64,000 nt of DNA, taken from positions 39,384,201 through 39,448,200 of the forward strand of contig OY821774.1 in the NCBI GenBank assembly GCA_963682175.1. The letters are read 5' to 3'. Below are positions 26,011-38,100 of this stretch, piece by piece. The notes under the pieces are model-generated. The model was not told the DNA's origin. It saw nothing but the letters and a program-made list of their open reading frames with translations, and made no database searches. The translations under genes were made by a program, and so were the position numbers. Numbering within the stretch: the first letter of the stretch is position 1; each line of letters opens with the position of its first letter. Source of the DNA: Triglochin maritima (lineage: Eukaryota; Streptophyta; Magnoliopsida; Alismatales; Juncaginaceae).

Positions 26011-27824
26011 ACGAAAAAAATTAGAAAACTCAAATATACAGGAGAACTTTAAGAACCATCAAATTTGCTTTTTCTTTAACCTCGAATCATTTATTCTACC
26101 GAAAGAATTTCAATCATTTACCATCAGATTAACAGTAAAAAAAGAATTTCGAGCTTCAAAAAAGTAAAAACAAATGGAGCTCAGGATGAATGGAACGTGA
26201 ATAAAATAAACAAAACGTGAATTTCTCAAGTAAAAATAGATATTTCAGCTTGACATCATGATCCTGCCTTGCGGAGACATTTATATAGTTAAAACGCTTT
26301 AGACATGAAAACAGTGACCAAGTTTGGATTTTTTTGGGTGAAAAAATAGGTAGTTTGGGGTTTTTTCTTCACGAAGCAACGTTAACACGGAGAAGACAGG
26401 TTTAAATTTCTAAAAAAGCAATAGCTCTTTCTTTACTTTTTTAGTATTTAACATAAGTGATTTCTAAATCTACATCAAATTCTAAGTCAAATCAAATCCG
26501 GTTTTCCTAAAACCACTGGTGGTTATGGTTTTAAAATAGAGGGTTTAATTAGATTGTTGTAGACGGGCGCCTAAAGACGTGTTTGGACAAAACTCTCAGA
26601 CATGAGCTTCCGATGAGAAATCAGTTTCTAGGAATGTGGATCCATGATCAATTTTTTCCTCTGAGGTTGGAATTGTTTGGATAGACAGAAGGCTTCTAGG
26701 AGTTTTAGATGTTTTGTCGAAGGAAATCCTCAAATTACCTATAGACTTTGATTAACTCGGTAAGCTTATGCAAGTATATGCTGAAAATAAACGATGGTAA
26801 ATCGTCACAAAAATCCAACAAGTGGATGAGTTGCCAGAAGACCCCCCCCCCCCCCCCCCCCCCAAGCTTCTCTTTGCTATAGAAATTGTTGCCTTGAAAT
26901 CTACGCTGGGAGCTGAGATTTTCATCTCCCACAACATGTTTTGATGCAACTCTGGTACTGTAGTAGCTTCCACAGCAGAAGCAGCTGCCAGAAGTTGCAT
27001 CCAAAAATGCCTTAAGATTCAAATTCTCACCAAAATATCTTGTGCACCCAAATGCAGTGGATAACTCCTATATATTTTACAAAACCATGACAAAAACAAT
27101 GTTATGGAAATAGATCTTGCAACCTAATGTGCATACCAACCCAACTATTGTCATAAAGTGCAATATTTGTTTTATATCCAGTATAGTTGTAGTTTAATCC
27201 ACGTGCACAATATGAGTCCCACATTAGAAAACATGAAACATTTCCTTTCCTCCACCCTTTAAAAGCAACCTAAATACACTTAGTAGTTGGTTTTATCAAA
27301 TATATAAGTGTTTTATGACAAGTTTCATCAATTGAAGATGATGTATTTTTTAGATTAAAGATTTGTGTCTTCTCAAGGTTAAGAGAAGTTGGAGAAAGAC
27401 ATCGGAGGTTAGGGTTTACACACGAAAAGTTTTGGGTCAACTCCACCTAATACATGTGAAAATACATGATATGAAACGACACAATTTCCAAGCCTATTCT
27501 CAAACCACATCCATCAACCAAAACTCTGATTTCTAGCAAAGACAACACCACTAAACCTTACCTTTTGGCATTCACCTCTGAATTCTCGTAACCCTTCCAA
27601 ACGAACCCGTCTACTCTGTGTCGTTGCTTCAACCTCGTGGTTGTCAGTTGCTTCAACCTCTGTGTCCTCCACGTTGTTGGAACAACCGAGGAAGTGCACA
27701 TGCTGACACTGGCGACTCTATTTTGGCACCTCCTGTGTTGGTGGCGATGACTTTCTCATGTCGTAGAAAGGTAATGCTTACTCGTATTGGCGACGGCGAC
27801 CTCCTTCAACCGAAAGTCGTCCTA
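26011..27824. other. Unclassified spacer with homopolymer tract
   Basis: No gene is supported. It holds a 22-base C run at 26842-26863. Near 27590-27690 the phrase GTTGCTTCAACCTC occurs twice, 32 bp apart. Open frames around both are low-complexity or lack family motifs. The region ends where a family B LTR begins at 27830. Confidence 0.4.
26842..26863. repeat. Poly(C) tract, 22 bases
   Basis: An uninterrupted run of 22 C. Its length is easily misread in sequencing, so frames crossing it (poly-glycine on the minus strand) should not be trusted. Confidence 0.95.
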
Positions 27825-27829
27825 TGATT

Positions 27830-28690
27830 TGTTGGTTTTTAGGTCTTAATCTATGTTTTGGTGATTTAATTAACATAATCCTAATCATAATCAAATGTAG
27901 AGTAATACACATTATGCATAGAACATATAGTGCATTGTGCTAACATCTACAGGTGATCAAGACTCAAGGAAGAATGAAATGAAGTCAAGACATGTAATCA
28001 AGCTAATTGAAGACAAGTAATAGCCCAATTGGTTCAACCATAGCTTAATTTGGCTCCAATGTTTCGTTATCTTTATGTTCACGGTCGACCGTTCATCCCG
28101 TACCGGTCGACCGGTATTGGACAGATTTGCTGAACTCAATTTCTGTTTTGTGTATCTTGCACAAACTTCAAATCAAATCTTCCCCAATGGCTATAAGACT
28201 TTAAGAGCCTATAAATAGAGGTTTTCACACCTTGTTTAGACGTCTCTCCTACACAAAACTCACACATACTTTAGAGATAATCCACTCACTCCTAAAATCA
28301 CAATCATACACTCAAGAGCCAAAACTTCCACACATTTGGTCAATTCTCAATCATTCTCAAAGTGTGCTCAAGTTAGAGAGTATTTGATCCACTCACCTTT
28401 GTTTTTCAAAGATTGTAAAGGTTTTGGTGAAAGTCTGAAGCATCATTCTTGGATTGTGAGAGGAAGAAACCAAGCTTGCAAGGGTGTTCGCAGAGCTTGC
28501 TTTGTAAATGTGTTCTCTCCCAACCCGGAATAGGGAGTGGTTAGTGAAAATGTAAGCGGAGCTTGCAAGAGAGGAAGTAGGACCCGGGTGGGGTGCCGAA
28601 CCACTATAAAAATGCATTGCGTCTTTTGTGGTTTGCATGTCTTTCCCTACTCATTTTTATTGTTTATTTATGCTGCATATTTAAGTAGGG
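27830..28690 (+). mobile_element. LTR family B, 3'-truncated copy
   Basis: It starts TGTTGGTTTTTAGG at 27830. A CACGGTCGACCGTT / CCGGTCGACCGGT pair lies at about 28079-28113 and a TATA-like CTATAAATAG at about 28210-28219, so the motif pair is upstream of the TATA box as in the copy at 11221. Downstream there are the G-rich GACCCGGGTGGGGTGCCGAA segment and CCACTATAAAAATG typical of plant LTR R/U5 regions. It breaks off near 28690, where a family A fragment begins. Confidence 0.68.
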
Positions 28691-28698
28691 TTTACCGT

Positions 28699-29867
28699 GT
28701 TTGACCTCGATTTTGTCTTTGTCAAATTTTGGATTTATTTCCAACAAAATTTGATTTTTTTGGGGTTTTTAGCAAATTCACATCTTATATAATATATTAT
28801 CATATGTAATATTAAATTATTACACCCCATAATATATATACCTCATATGAATTTATTATGATTCTAATTATGTTAATTCTCATGACATATTGATTTTATT
28901 CATTCACCACATGTGTCATATTTTCATATGAAACCCGACACACCATATGAACTTAAAATCAACCTCTTGTTTCCCAGTTTTGTGGTGTGACCTATAGGAG
29001 GATCTAAACCAAATTGGTAGAGATATCAAACACTTAATATCTCAAACTATAAACGGTATCTAGCTACACATTATAGTTACCCAATTAGCATAGATGTCTT
29101 TCTTCCACCTGAACCAAAACACGATCCATTTAGTGATGTAAGTGCACCACTTGTGTTCGTCCCTTGCTTCATGATATTAAGAATATATACAAAGTAGAAA
29201 TGTGTCATCTTTGTATTATATTCATTTCTTGATCTCTCTAAGCTAATTATAATTATGTAACTTAACTCAAGTTACATTGTGCACATTATAAGTTTGCTTT
29301 ATCAATGGGCCTACTAATATCATCACTCAATTAAGAGGGACAATGATAATCGTTTGACTAGCTATCTTTTCCAGCACAAGTCATGCTCAACCAACTATTG
29401 TCTTTATCACTATACTCATTGATAGTTTTTGACAATAATCAAATTAAGCACTTCTTGAGTGAAAAAATATAAGTCTCATATCTTAGGATCCAAGACACGG
29501 TAAAAACATTAATGACACGAAACACAATTTTATAATGGTTTACTTGTTAGGTCTATTCAATATATAAAAGTAATCTTTTCCTCTTTTATATATTCGTGTC
29601 GTCAATTATTTGTAGAGCTACAACAATCGATGACCAACACGAGAATCTTATCTCGGTAATTAATGTTCCATGTTAATTACCATGATTGTGAATAACTTTT
29701 GATTTTATGTAAATCATTATCTTTTAGAGCTCTACGGTTAAGGATCAAGCGCATCTTCCTTAACACTTCCAAAAGACGAATACCATAATCAATGAACAAA
29801 ATGCTTGCACATTCAATTCATAATAATTGACATATAAAAGTAAAACTTTTAGAACATATTTCTTTCA
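28699..29867 (+). mobile_element. LTR family A, copy 5, 5'-truncated
   Basis: It begins within the family at a TTTGTCAAATTTTGGATT segment, includes the conserved block (GTGTGACCTATAGGAGGATC near 28985) and ends ATTTCTTTCA at 29867. The 5' part, with promoter and motif array, is absent. It abuts the truncated family B copy, so the junction is likely a deletion or recombination point. Confidence 0.75.
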
Positions 29868-30020
29868 AGTTTCACCCCAAAATTAACACCGACAGGAGTT
29901 ATCCGTTGGTGAAACTAAACACTGATGAAAGCAACACTGACGGTAGTTATATCTGTCGGTGTTTACTTACACCGACATATTGACACCTTCACCAACAAAT
30001 GTCTTTTGTGGGGGAAGCCT
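29868..30020. mobile_element. CACTA-like subterminal repeat fragment
   Basis: Repeated ACACCGACAG, TCCGTTGGTG and CTGTCGGTGT words in both orientations, as at 2310-2560 and 14461-14762. No CACTA terminus is visible, so only the binding-site block is left. Confidence 0.5.
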
Positions 30021-30391
30021 TGTACTGCTATAGTGGTTGTTTTATATTCATTTAGATCGGAATTTAAGATATTTAGAAGAAAAAAATCGTTGCTTTGTCA
30101 AAAAATTAAAGTCGCAAGTTGTATGAAATTTAATGTTTAGTTGTGTTTTAAGTTTTTAGGTTTTTACGCTATTTATTTTTTTGGATAAGTTGAGGTGTGA
30201 TTAGATTTTGAAAAAGTGTTTTGGTATTTTAAGTTTTGATTTGGAGTTTAGCTTTAGTGGTTGCACATATGCGGCTAGGTTGGTTTTAAGGCTTTGGCAT
30301 TGGGTATTTGGGTGGGTACCGGGCATTTTAGGGTGTATACAAAATGTGTTAGGCAGTAAAAAGTATTGCTTTGGGCCAATAACAGGTGGGA
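30021..30391. other. Spacer, G/T-rich on the plus strand
   Basis: No gene. A plus-strand open frame at 30208-30507 runs into the next LTR and has no recognisable motif. Confidence 0.4.
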
Positions 30392-30396
30392 GTTTC

Positions 30397-31357
30397 TGTT
30401 GGATTTCGTTATCGTGTTTGATTTTTTTTTCCAGTACACGCAAGCAAGATTTTTTTCATATTTATTCAATAAAATCATGTATAAAATTACACAAAGCATT
30501 TCAATAAAGGTGCATCATACACAATATTAAAAATTTATATCATAAACTACAAGCGGTATCTAATTACATATTATTATTATCCAAATCATAAAGATGATTT
30601 GTTCACTAGCACAGAACATGATCCATTTAGTGATATGAAATAATATCACTTGTGTTTATTCATTGTCACATGATATTAGGAATATTATACAAAGTAGAAT
30701 GCGTCATTTTTGTATTATATATTATTTTCTTGATCTCTTAAGTAAATTATAAATATGTAACTATACATAAGTTACATTGTGCACATTATAATTTTGTTTT
30801 ATCAATAGACTTAATAATATCTTCAATCAAGTCAAGAGGGGCAATGATAATTTTTTGACATAATTTTCTCATGCACAAGTTATATATAACCGATTAATAT
30901 TTTTATCGCTACATGTAATGATAGTTTTTTATAATAATCAAATTATATACTTGTCGCGTGAAAAAATATATGAGTCTCATATCTTAGGATTTAAAGACAC
31001 AATTAAACATTAATAACACAAACACAATCCATAATGTTTCATTTATTAGGTCTATTCAAGATATATATTTTTTTCTTTTATATATTCATGTTGTTAAATA
31101 CTTATAAGCTACAATATTTTTTACCAACATGACAATCTTATATTGGTAATTAATGTTCTATGTTAGTTACCACAATTGTGAATTACTTTATGATTTATGT
31201 AAATTATTATCTTTTAGAGTTTTACGATTAAAAATGAAAAATCTTTTACTTAACTCTTCCAAAAGATGAATACATTACTCAATGAACAAAATGATTAAAC
31301 ATTCAATTCATAATAAAAGACATATAAAAATAAACTTTTAAAACACGTATTTTTTCG
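30397..31357 (+). mobile_element. Short family A LTR derivative, copy 6, with TSD
   Basis: 961 bp from TGTTGGATTTCG to TTTTTTCG, flanked by identical GTTTC (30392-30396 and 31358-31362). Compared with the 1.9-2.1 kb copies it lacks roughly the first half (promoter and motif array) but keeps the start and the conserved block. The internal deletion therefore probably predates insertion. The last base pair reads CG instead of CA. It is more AT-rich and looks older than copies 3 and 4. Confidence 0.8.
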
Positions 31358-31639
31358 GTTTCTACATCAACAAAATCAAAAAAAATATATTAAAAAACGC
31401 AACTCCCAGATATCAACTATTCGCTTGATAAAAACATTTAAATTAGTTAGTGTGGATTGTTAGATGTTAATGCATGTAGATTATGTGATTTGATTCTCAT
31501 ATGAAATCGGATACTCATTTTGTTTCTTCGCGAATTGAAACTTTTAAGTTCTGTTCTTTTGCAATCAGTTATTAATTGAGGTCCGTTTTGTTTGCTAAAT
31601 TAGCAATGGCTTTCTATAAATTAAATTAAATTTCTAACT

Positions 31640-32110
31640 AATGTATACTCATATTTTTACCACCAGATTTTTCTTTACATACAAACCTATAATAAGTCCA
31701 GAATAGATTTTCCTCAAATCTACATTAATTGTTTGGATCTCTAAACAAAAATACAGATATAAACTCCAATTTTCCATTGGCGCCCTTTCCCTCCAATCCC
31801 AGCCCGATCCCGCCCACTTACAGGAAGAGTCCTTATTATTACTATTTTACCCTTCGATGCAACTCCCAATCCGTGCCAATCTATGGGCGTTTTGGTAATT
31901 CACTCACGTGACAAGGACATTACTGGCAAAATGAGAAGTCTTTGCCCGGACCGTGACGTCATCTGATGACGTGGATGTCTATCGACCGCAGGATACGTTT
32001 TTCACACACGAGATCGTTGCGGCAACGTTTTCTTTTTCAAATATATCTCTGCTCTCTCTTGAAATTACGAGTCTTTTAATGATTGGGGCCGACTTTCTTT
32101 CCCAATCCGA
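31640..32110 (+). promoter_or_regulatory. Promoter-like island without a gene
   Basis: A stretch richer in GC than its surroundings contains ACGT-core motifs bound by plant bZIP/bHLH factors: CACGTG near 31905, TGACGTCA near 31954 and TGACGTGG near 31967. Downstream there is CAAATATATCTCTGCTCTCTC, which looks like a TATA region plus pyrimidine-rich leader. No open frame of any length follows before the gypsy element at 32916. It may be the stranded promoter of a lost gene. The motif identities are read from sequence; promoter function is inference. Confidence 0.4.
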
Positions 32111-32910
32111 TGGAGGATTGTGATTTTAAATGAGGTTTCGATTGCAATTTACTCCCTAGATTACAGTGGTATCTGATTGAAATCCTTAACAAATGTCTTC
32201 TCTATTTCCATAATCTTCAACACTTTCTTATGCCCGTGAAGTTCTATTTTTGTGAGAAATTATAATAATGGAAATAAGTTGTACAAGTTTACTCCGTTTT
32301 CTTGTTTTGTTATATATGTCATTTATGTATTTTTTTTTCTTTTTAGGTTTCTTTTTTCACATCTAGATTGTAAAGAGTAAGTTTAAGATATAACATTTTT
32401 ACTCAATATATATACATCTCCTCTAGAAATAAATAATACTTACCCGGACACCAACATATACTACTTCAGTCATCAACTTTTCATAAACTATTATATTTTC
32501 TTAAAAAGAACTGGTAGAACATAATAGGCTAATCAATGGTTATGGTATATGGCTAAAGGATTGGGAAACACTCAAAATAAAGTTACAGGAGAAGGAGATC
32601 AAGTAAAAAGACATATTGTTACATCCCTGATTTTTCTCTGTCCAGTGGATGGATATTTTGTTCCGCCCTCATGTTATAAATTGTTCAGTTGAGAAAGTTG
32701 TAGTTCAGTGCCCCTCTGTGTCTGACTAGTAAGTGAGCACTTAATTAAATATGTCACGCCAAAAAATAAATAGATGATACTTTTTTAAAACATTTTATGT
32801 TTTTGATTAAATCCAAAATGGAACGCATGAAGTCAATATTTAATTAGCGGTGTAAGCTAATTCAGACTAGAAAACTAATAACTAAGTTTACTTATGCGGA
32901 AATACAGAGA
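32111..32910. other. AT-rich spacer up to the gypsy insertion
   Basis: No gene, repeat or terminus recognised. The last five bases before the element, TAGTT at 32911-32915, are its target duplication. Confidence 0.45.
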
Positions 32911-32915
32911 TAGTT

Positions 32916-35108
32916 TGTAACGTCCCGAAACAGCGGAAGATTTAAAATTTCGAAATAACGAATAAAACTGACAACTCAAGGCGGGAACGTCACTAATATA
33001 TAATATAGAAATCCGGGTGCACCCGAAATACATGGAGTTTACAAAAGGTGTACAACTACAATCCAGATGAAAGAAATGAAAATACAAGTAGTCGTACGAT
33101 CTCGCAAATGCCGAAGAGGATCCGACTCCAAAGCGCTCCGTCCTCGGTCACCACCCACCGGACCTACTGCGATCCTGAAAAAGATGCAACAACAATGCCT
33201 GAGTTTCCAGAAGGAAACCCCGTATACCAACTCACCTATATGCATGCATCACATAATGAACCTATCATACTAGTAGCATGTCATGGCATCAACAGATATG
33301 GAAAACAGTTCCCCCGAAGGGTAAAACAGGACATCAGTCCGACAATCAATCATCGGGTCTCCCGAAGAGACCTACTGCAGGCACATGCAGTCTAGTAGCC
33401 CGCGACATCGCACCCCCCACACGCAGCTACACTACACAAGGGTTCGGCAGGGAGCCTCTGTCACGTCTACGCGCCGATAGAAACAGATCTGTAAATCTCA
33501 GTGGTCGGGGCCACAGGGACCAACGGGGCCGTCGCCCGGAAGGTATAACAACATCATCTCGGTAGGTGCCCAGCCGAGGAAAACAACAAGCCGGCACAGC
33601 CTCGGCCCAACAATCATCATCGCCGGCACAACCTCGGCGGCATCACCGGCACAGCATCGGTGGTCCATCACAACGTCCGGCACAGCATCGGACGGTCCAG
33701 ACCGAAGTCTGCCAGGTCATCGGGCTCCTCGAGCCGCGAACACCAACCGCGCCGCTATAAAAGCAGGGCAGCGACCTCCGTAGCCCCAAGGGCCGGTAGT
33801 CACCTCACCCAACGCCAGTTGCGTGCCCGCACAACATCAACACTGGGATCCGCGATCCCTCAGGCCTGCTATACTACAAAGTGCCAACAATCATCTCAAA
33901 AGTCACGGTCCATACATGGAGGTGACGCGTCCCGAACACCCACACTCTTCCCAACGGCGGTCCCTGGGCAGGCACGCATCACGCGCCCACCGTCACCTCC
34001 CGGCTCACGCACAAGGCGAGGACACGGGTTTCCGTGGACAAAGTTGGCGTTCAAAAGGGGAACCAGGAATTCTGTCCTGGGCCCAAACGGTCGACCGGAA
34101 GAGGTGATTCGGTCGACCGGTTCCAGGAAGGAATCGGTCGACCGTACTCCTAAAACGGTCTACCGCTGCGCTCAACACAGAACCCCCAACGGTCGAACAA
34201 GGGTCTAAAACCGGTCGACCGAACGAGGTCAAAATCCGGAGTCTGGTCAACATTAAATTCCACTCTATCGGTCGACCGACTCAGGGGTCTCGGTCGACCG
34301 AAAACAGACACGGTCAACCTAGTATTCTACGTCATCAAACGGTCGAACGTAAACATACTACCGGTCGAACAAACATGCAATCGGTCGAACGCAATATAAA
34401 TCGGTCGAACAAACATGCAATACTAACAGGTACACTTAAGTTCCGGTCGAACACAACAAGGACCGGTCGACCGATAACAGGTAGAAAATCCCAACTCACC
34501 AGCAATAATGCACTACCGGTCGACCGCCCCAAGGCATCGTTCGACCGGTGAAGGTTAAAGTCGGGCAAACAATGCTAAAACGGTCGACCGCCCGAAGGAC
34601 CCGGTCGACCGTTGGTCGTCTTCAACCTCGCGCCAGCCGAGGATTTACGAAGAACGCGTCGCCGGAGAGGTCCTCGACCTCCCCCGACCGACCAACAACA
34701 CCCTTCCACAAGGGTGAGCAACAAAATCACACTAATGAGCGGCATACCTCAAATGAAGACGACGAAACGCCGGAGCAAGCTCACGCCTCCGTCCTCCTCA
34801 CGCGCGTCCTCCTCCCCGCGACGACCTCCTCACGCCGGAACCTCCGAGCCTTCTTCCTCCTCTGGTCGCCGGATAGAAAAATGGAGAGGGAGTGAGAGAG
34901 TGCAAGTAAGGAAAAGAGAGAGAGAGAGAGAGAGAAACACTTAAATAACCCTACACCCCATCACCTCTCCCTCACCCTACCCCATCACCCTACACCCCAA
35001 CCCATACTTCCCATCACATCCACCACTCCTTCCTCCATCCCTATGCAAACCCCTCTTCTAACCCAAATTAACCCTAATCCAATCCTAATCCGGTTTAGGG
35101 ACATAACA
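32916..35108 (-). repeat. 3' LTR of the gypsy element
   Basis: 2,193 bp, collinear with 40167-42359. It contains the same motif array at 34085-34622 and the same GA repeat near 34918-34936. Confidence 0.95.
34085..34622. repeat. CGGTCGACCG motif array in the 3' LTR
   Basis: Roughly twenty copies of CGGTCGACCG or its half variants (GGTCGAAC, GTTCGACC, GGTCAACC) spaced about 20-45 bp with unrelated spacers. The same array is in the 5' LTR at 41336-41873. The full motif is a perfect 10-bp palindrome with two CpG pairs at its halves. Confidence 0.9.
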
Positions 35109-35125
35109 ATCCACCCAACTTAAAA
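35109..35125 (-). other. Polypurine tract region
   Basis: Minus strand AAGTTGGGTGGAT directly before the 3' LTR, in the position where plus-strand DNA synthesis is primed in gypsy elements. Confidence 0.75.
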
Positions 35126-35149
35126 GGATTTCGTCCCGAAATCAAGCAA

Positions 35150-38100
35150 CTACTCACCGAAAAGCTCTGGATACTGCCTTCTGACATCCTCCTCAATCTC
35201 CCAAGTGGCCTCGCGCTCGCTGTGATGCTGCCACCTGACCTTCACCATCGGAATGGTCCTCCTCCTGAGCTGGTGATCCATGCGATCAACAATCTCGATC
35301 GGCCTCTCCTCGAGCGACAAGTCCTGCTGAATCTCTGGCACTGCTATCTCAATAACGTGCGACGGATCTGCAACGTACTTCCTCAGCATCGATACATGTA
35401 GGGGTGCAAATGGTTACCAAGTATCCGAGTATCCGATTCGAAAATTTCTATTTAGTTGGTATTTGGTAAGTTCAATGTTACCAATTTAATTTCGGATACG
35501 AATTTGGTTTAAAAAAATTTACCAATTAGAATTCGGATACGAATTCGGATACAAGCTATTTAATATTCGAATTATCCGAATTATCCGAATTATTCGAATA
35601 CATGGTCAAATACACAAATTAGTATTCCAAAATTTAGTATTCTAAAATTTTAATACGAAAATTTAGTATTCGGATTCGGATAGTTCTACTGAATTCGGAT
35701 TCGAATTCGGATTCGGATAGTTCTACTGAATTCGGATTCGGATTCGGATTCGGATAGTTCTACTGAATTCGGATTCGAATTCGAATTTGGTAATGGAATA
35801 TGGTATTCGGATTCGAATTCGGATACAGTTGGTATCCGAGTTATATTATCCGAGTTGCAGCCCTAGATACATGGAAGACGTTGTGAAGACCCGAAAACTG
35901 CGGCGGCAAAGCAATCCGGTAGGCAACCTCTCCAACTCGGTCCAAGATCTCGAACGGCCCAACATACCTCGGACTCAGCTTCCCCTTCTTCCCAAACCTC
36001 ATCACACCTCGGGCAGGGGAAATCTTCAGAAACACATGGTCGCCCACCTCGAAACTCAGCGCTCGTCTGCGTCGATCTGCATAACTCTTCTGTCTGCTCT
36101 GTGCCGTGGCCAGTCTCCTCCTGATCACATCCACCTTCTCTGCATACATCTGCACGATCTCTGGCCCAACTAACTGCCTCTCGCCCACATCACTCCAGCA
36201 TACCGGTGATCTGCAAGGCCTCCCGTACAAAGCCTCGTACGGTGCCATCCCAATACTCGAGTGGTAGCTGTTGTTGTAGGCGAACTCTATCAGTGGCAGG
36301 TGCTCATCCCAGTGCCCTGCCCAATCCAATGTGCATGCTCTCAGCATATCCTCCAGGGTCTGTATCGTCCTCTCTGACTGACCATCGGTCTGCGGATGAA
36401 ACGCTGTACTGAATCTCAGACGCGTCCCCAAAGCCTGCTGCAGACTCCCCCAAAATCTGGAAGTGAATCGAGGATCTCGATCGGAGATGATGCTCACTGG
36501 CACTCCATGCAACCTGACTATCTCCTCCACGTACAACTTAGCTAGACCCTCCAAAGGCAACGTGGTCCGGATCGCTAAGAAATGCGCCGACTTGGTCAGT
36601 CGATCGACTATCACCCAAATCGCGTCGTGGAATCTCCTCGTCTTCGGCAATCCCGTGACAAAATCCATCGTCACGTGCTCCCACTTCCACTCAGGAAGCT
36701 CAATACACTGCATCGGTCCTGCTGGCCTCTGATGCTCAATCTTCACCTGCTGGCAGACCAAGCATCGCTCCACAAACTCTGCAATATCCTTCTTCATGCC
36801 CTTCCACCAGAAGTTCCGCTGCAGGTCCTTATACATCTTCGTGCTCCCCGGGTGAATGGTGTATCTGGCTCTGTGTGCCTCCTCCATGATGTCATCTCTC
36901 AGCCCATCAACCTTCGGCACCCAAATCCGACTCCTGAACCTCAGACCACCATCAACCCCCACACTGAAATCTGATCCATCTCTGGAAGCCAACTGTAGCA
37001 GACCAGCTAACTCCTCATCCCCCTGCTGAGCCTGAACTAACCGTGAGACAGTCTGCGGCTCCACCCGAAGCCCAGCAATCACTGCTCCCTCTGTACCCTC
37101 TGTGAACGGTCTCCACTCTGACAAGGCCTCGAGTAGCCTCCACTCCTGGATGCACAGACTCGCAACTGAAACCTCCACCTTCCTGCTCAGCGCATCTGCA
37201 ACCGAATTCGCCTTCCCCGGATGATAGGAAATGGTGAAGTCGTAGTCCTTAATGAACTCGAGCCATCTGCGCTGCCTCATATTCAGCTCCTTCTGCGAGA
37301 ACAAGTACTTCAGACTCTGATGGTCGGTGAAGACCTCGAACTGCTCGCCATACAGATAGTGCCGCCAGGTCTTCAACGCGTGAACTACTGCTGCTAACTC
37401 CAGATCGTGAGTAGGGTAGTTCTTCTCGTGCACCTTCAGCTGCCTCGAAGCGTACGCGACCACCTTCCCATGCTGCATCAGGACACAACCCAAGCCTATC
37501 CCGGATGCATCGCTGTAAATCACGTAGCCTCCACTGCCACTCGGTAGCGTCAGAATAGGTGCTGTCGTCAATCGCCTCTTCAGCTCCTGAAAGCTGTCCT
37601 CGCACTTCTGGGACCAAACGAACTTGACGCCTTTCTGCGTCAATGCTGTCAGCGGCGATGCAAGTCTGGAGAAATCCTGGATAAACCGTCTGTAATACCC
37701 TGCCAGACCTACGAAACTCCTGATCTCCGTCACGCTCGTCGGGGCTCTCCACTGAGTCACTGCCTCGACCTTCGCCGGATCCACTGAAATCCCATCTGCT
37801 GACACAATATGCCCCAGAAAAGCCACCTGATCCAACCAAAACTCGCACTTCGTGTACTTGGCATATAGCTGCTGATCCCTCAAGATGCCAAGCACAATCC
37901 TCAGGTGCTCTCGATGCTGCTCCCTGTCAGGCGAGTATATCAAAATGTCGTCTACGAATACAACGACAAATCTGTCGAGGTACGGCTGGAAGGTCCTATT
38001 CATCAGATCCATGAATGCTGCAGGCGCATTCGTCAGTCCAAATGGCATCACCAAGAACTCGTAGTGGCCGTACCGCGTCCTGAAGGCTGTCTTCTGAACA

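Noticed and set aside
26735..27022. Gene with a poly-glycine segment on the minus strand
   Set aside because: The glycines come from the poly(C) tract; the flanking translation matches nothing I recognise and two frames are equally open.
28336..28638. Small open frames within the family B LTR at 27830
   Set aside because: They lie across the R/U5 region, have no motif, and the sequence is repetitive.
34085..34622. GTCGAC clusters as cloning-site (SalI) contamination
   Set aside because: The motifs sit in arrays with natural variation, inside LTRs with target duplications, in several families.
33048..34944. Plus-strand open frames inside the gypsy LTRs, repeated at 40299-42195
   Set aside because: They lie in non-coding LTR sequence, occur identically in both LTRs for that reason, and lack domains.
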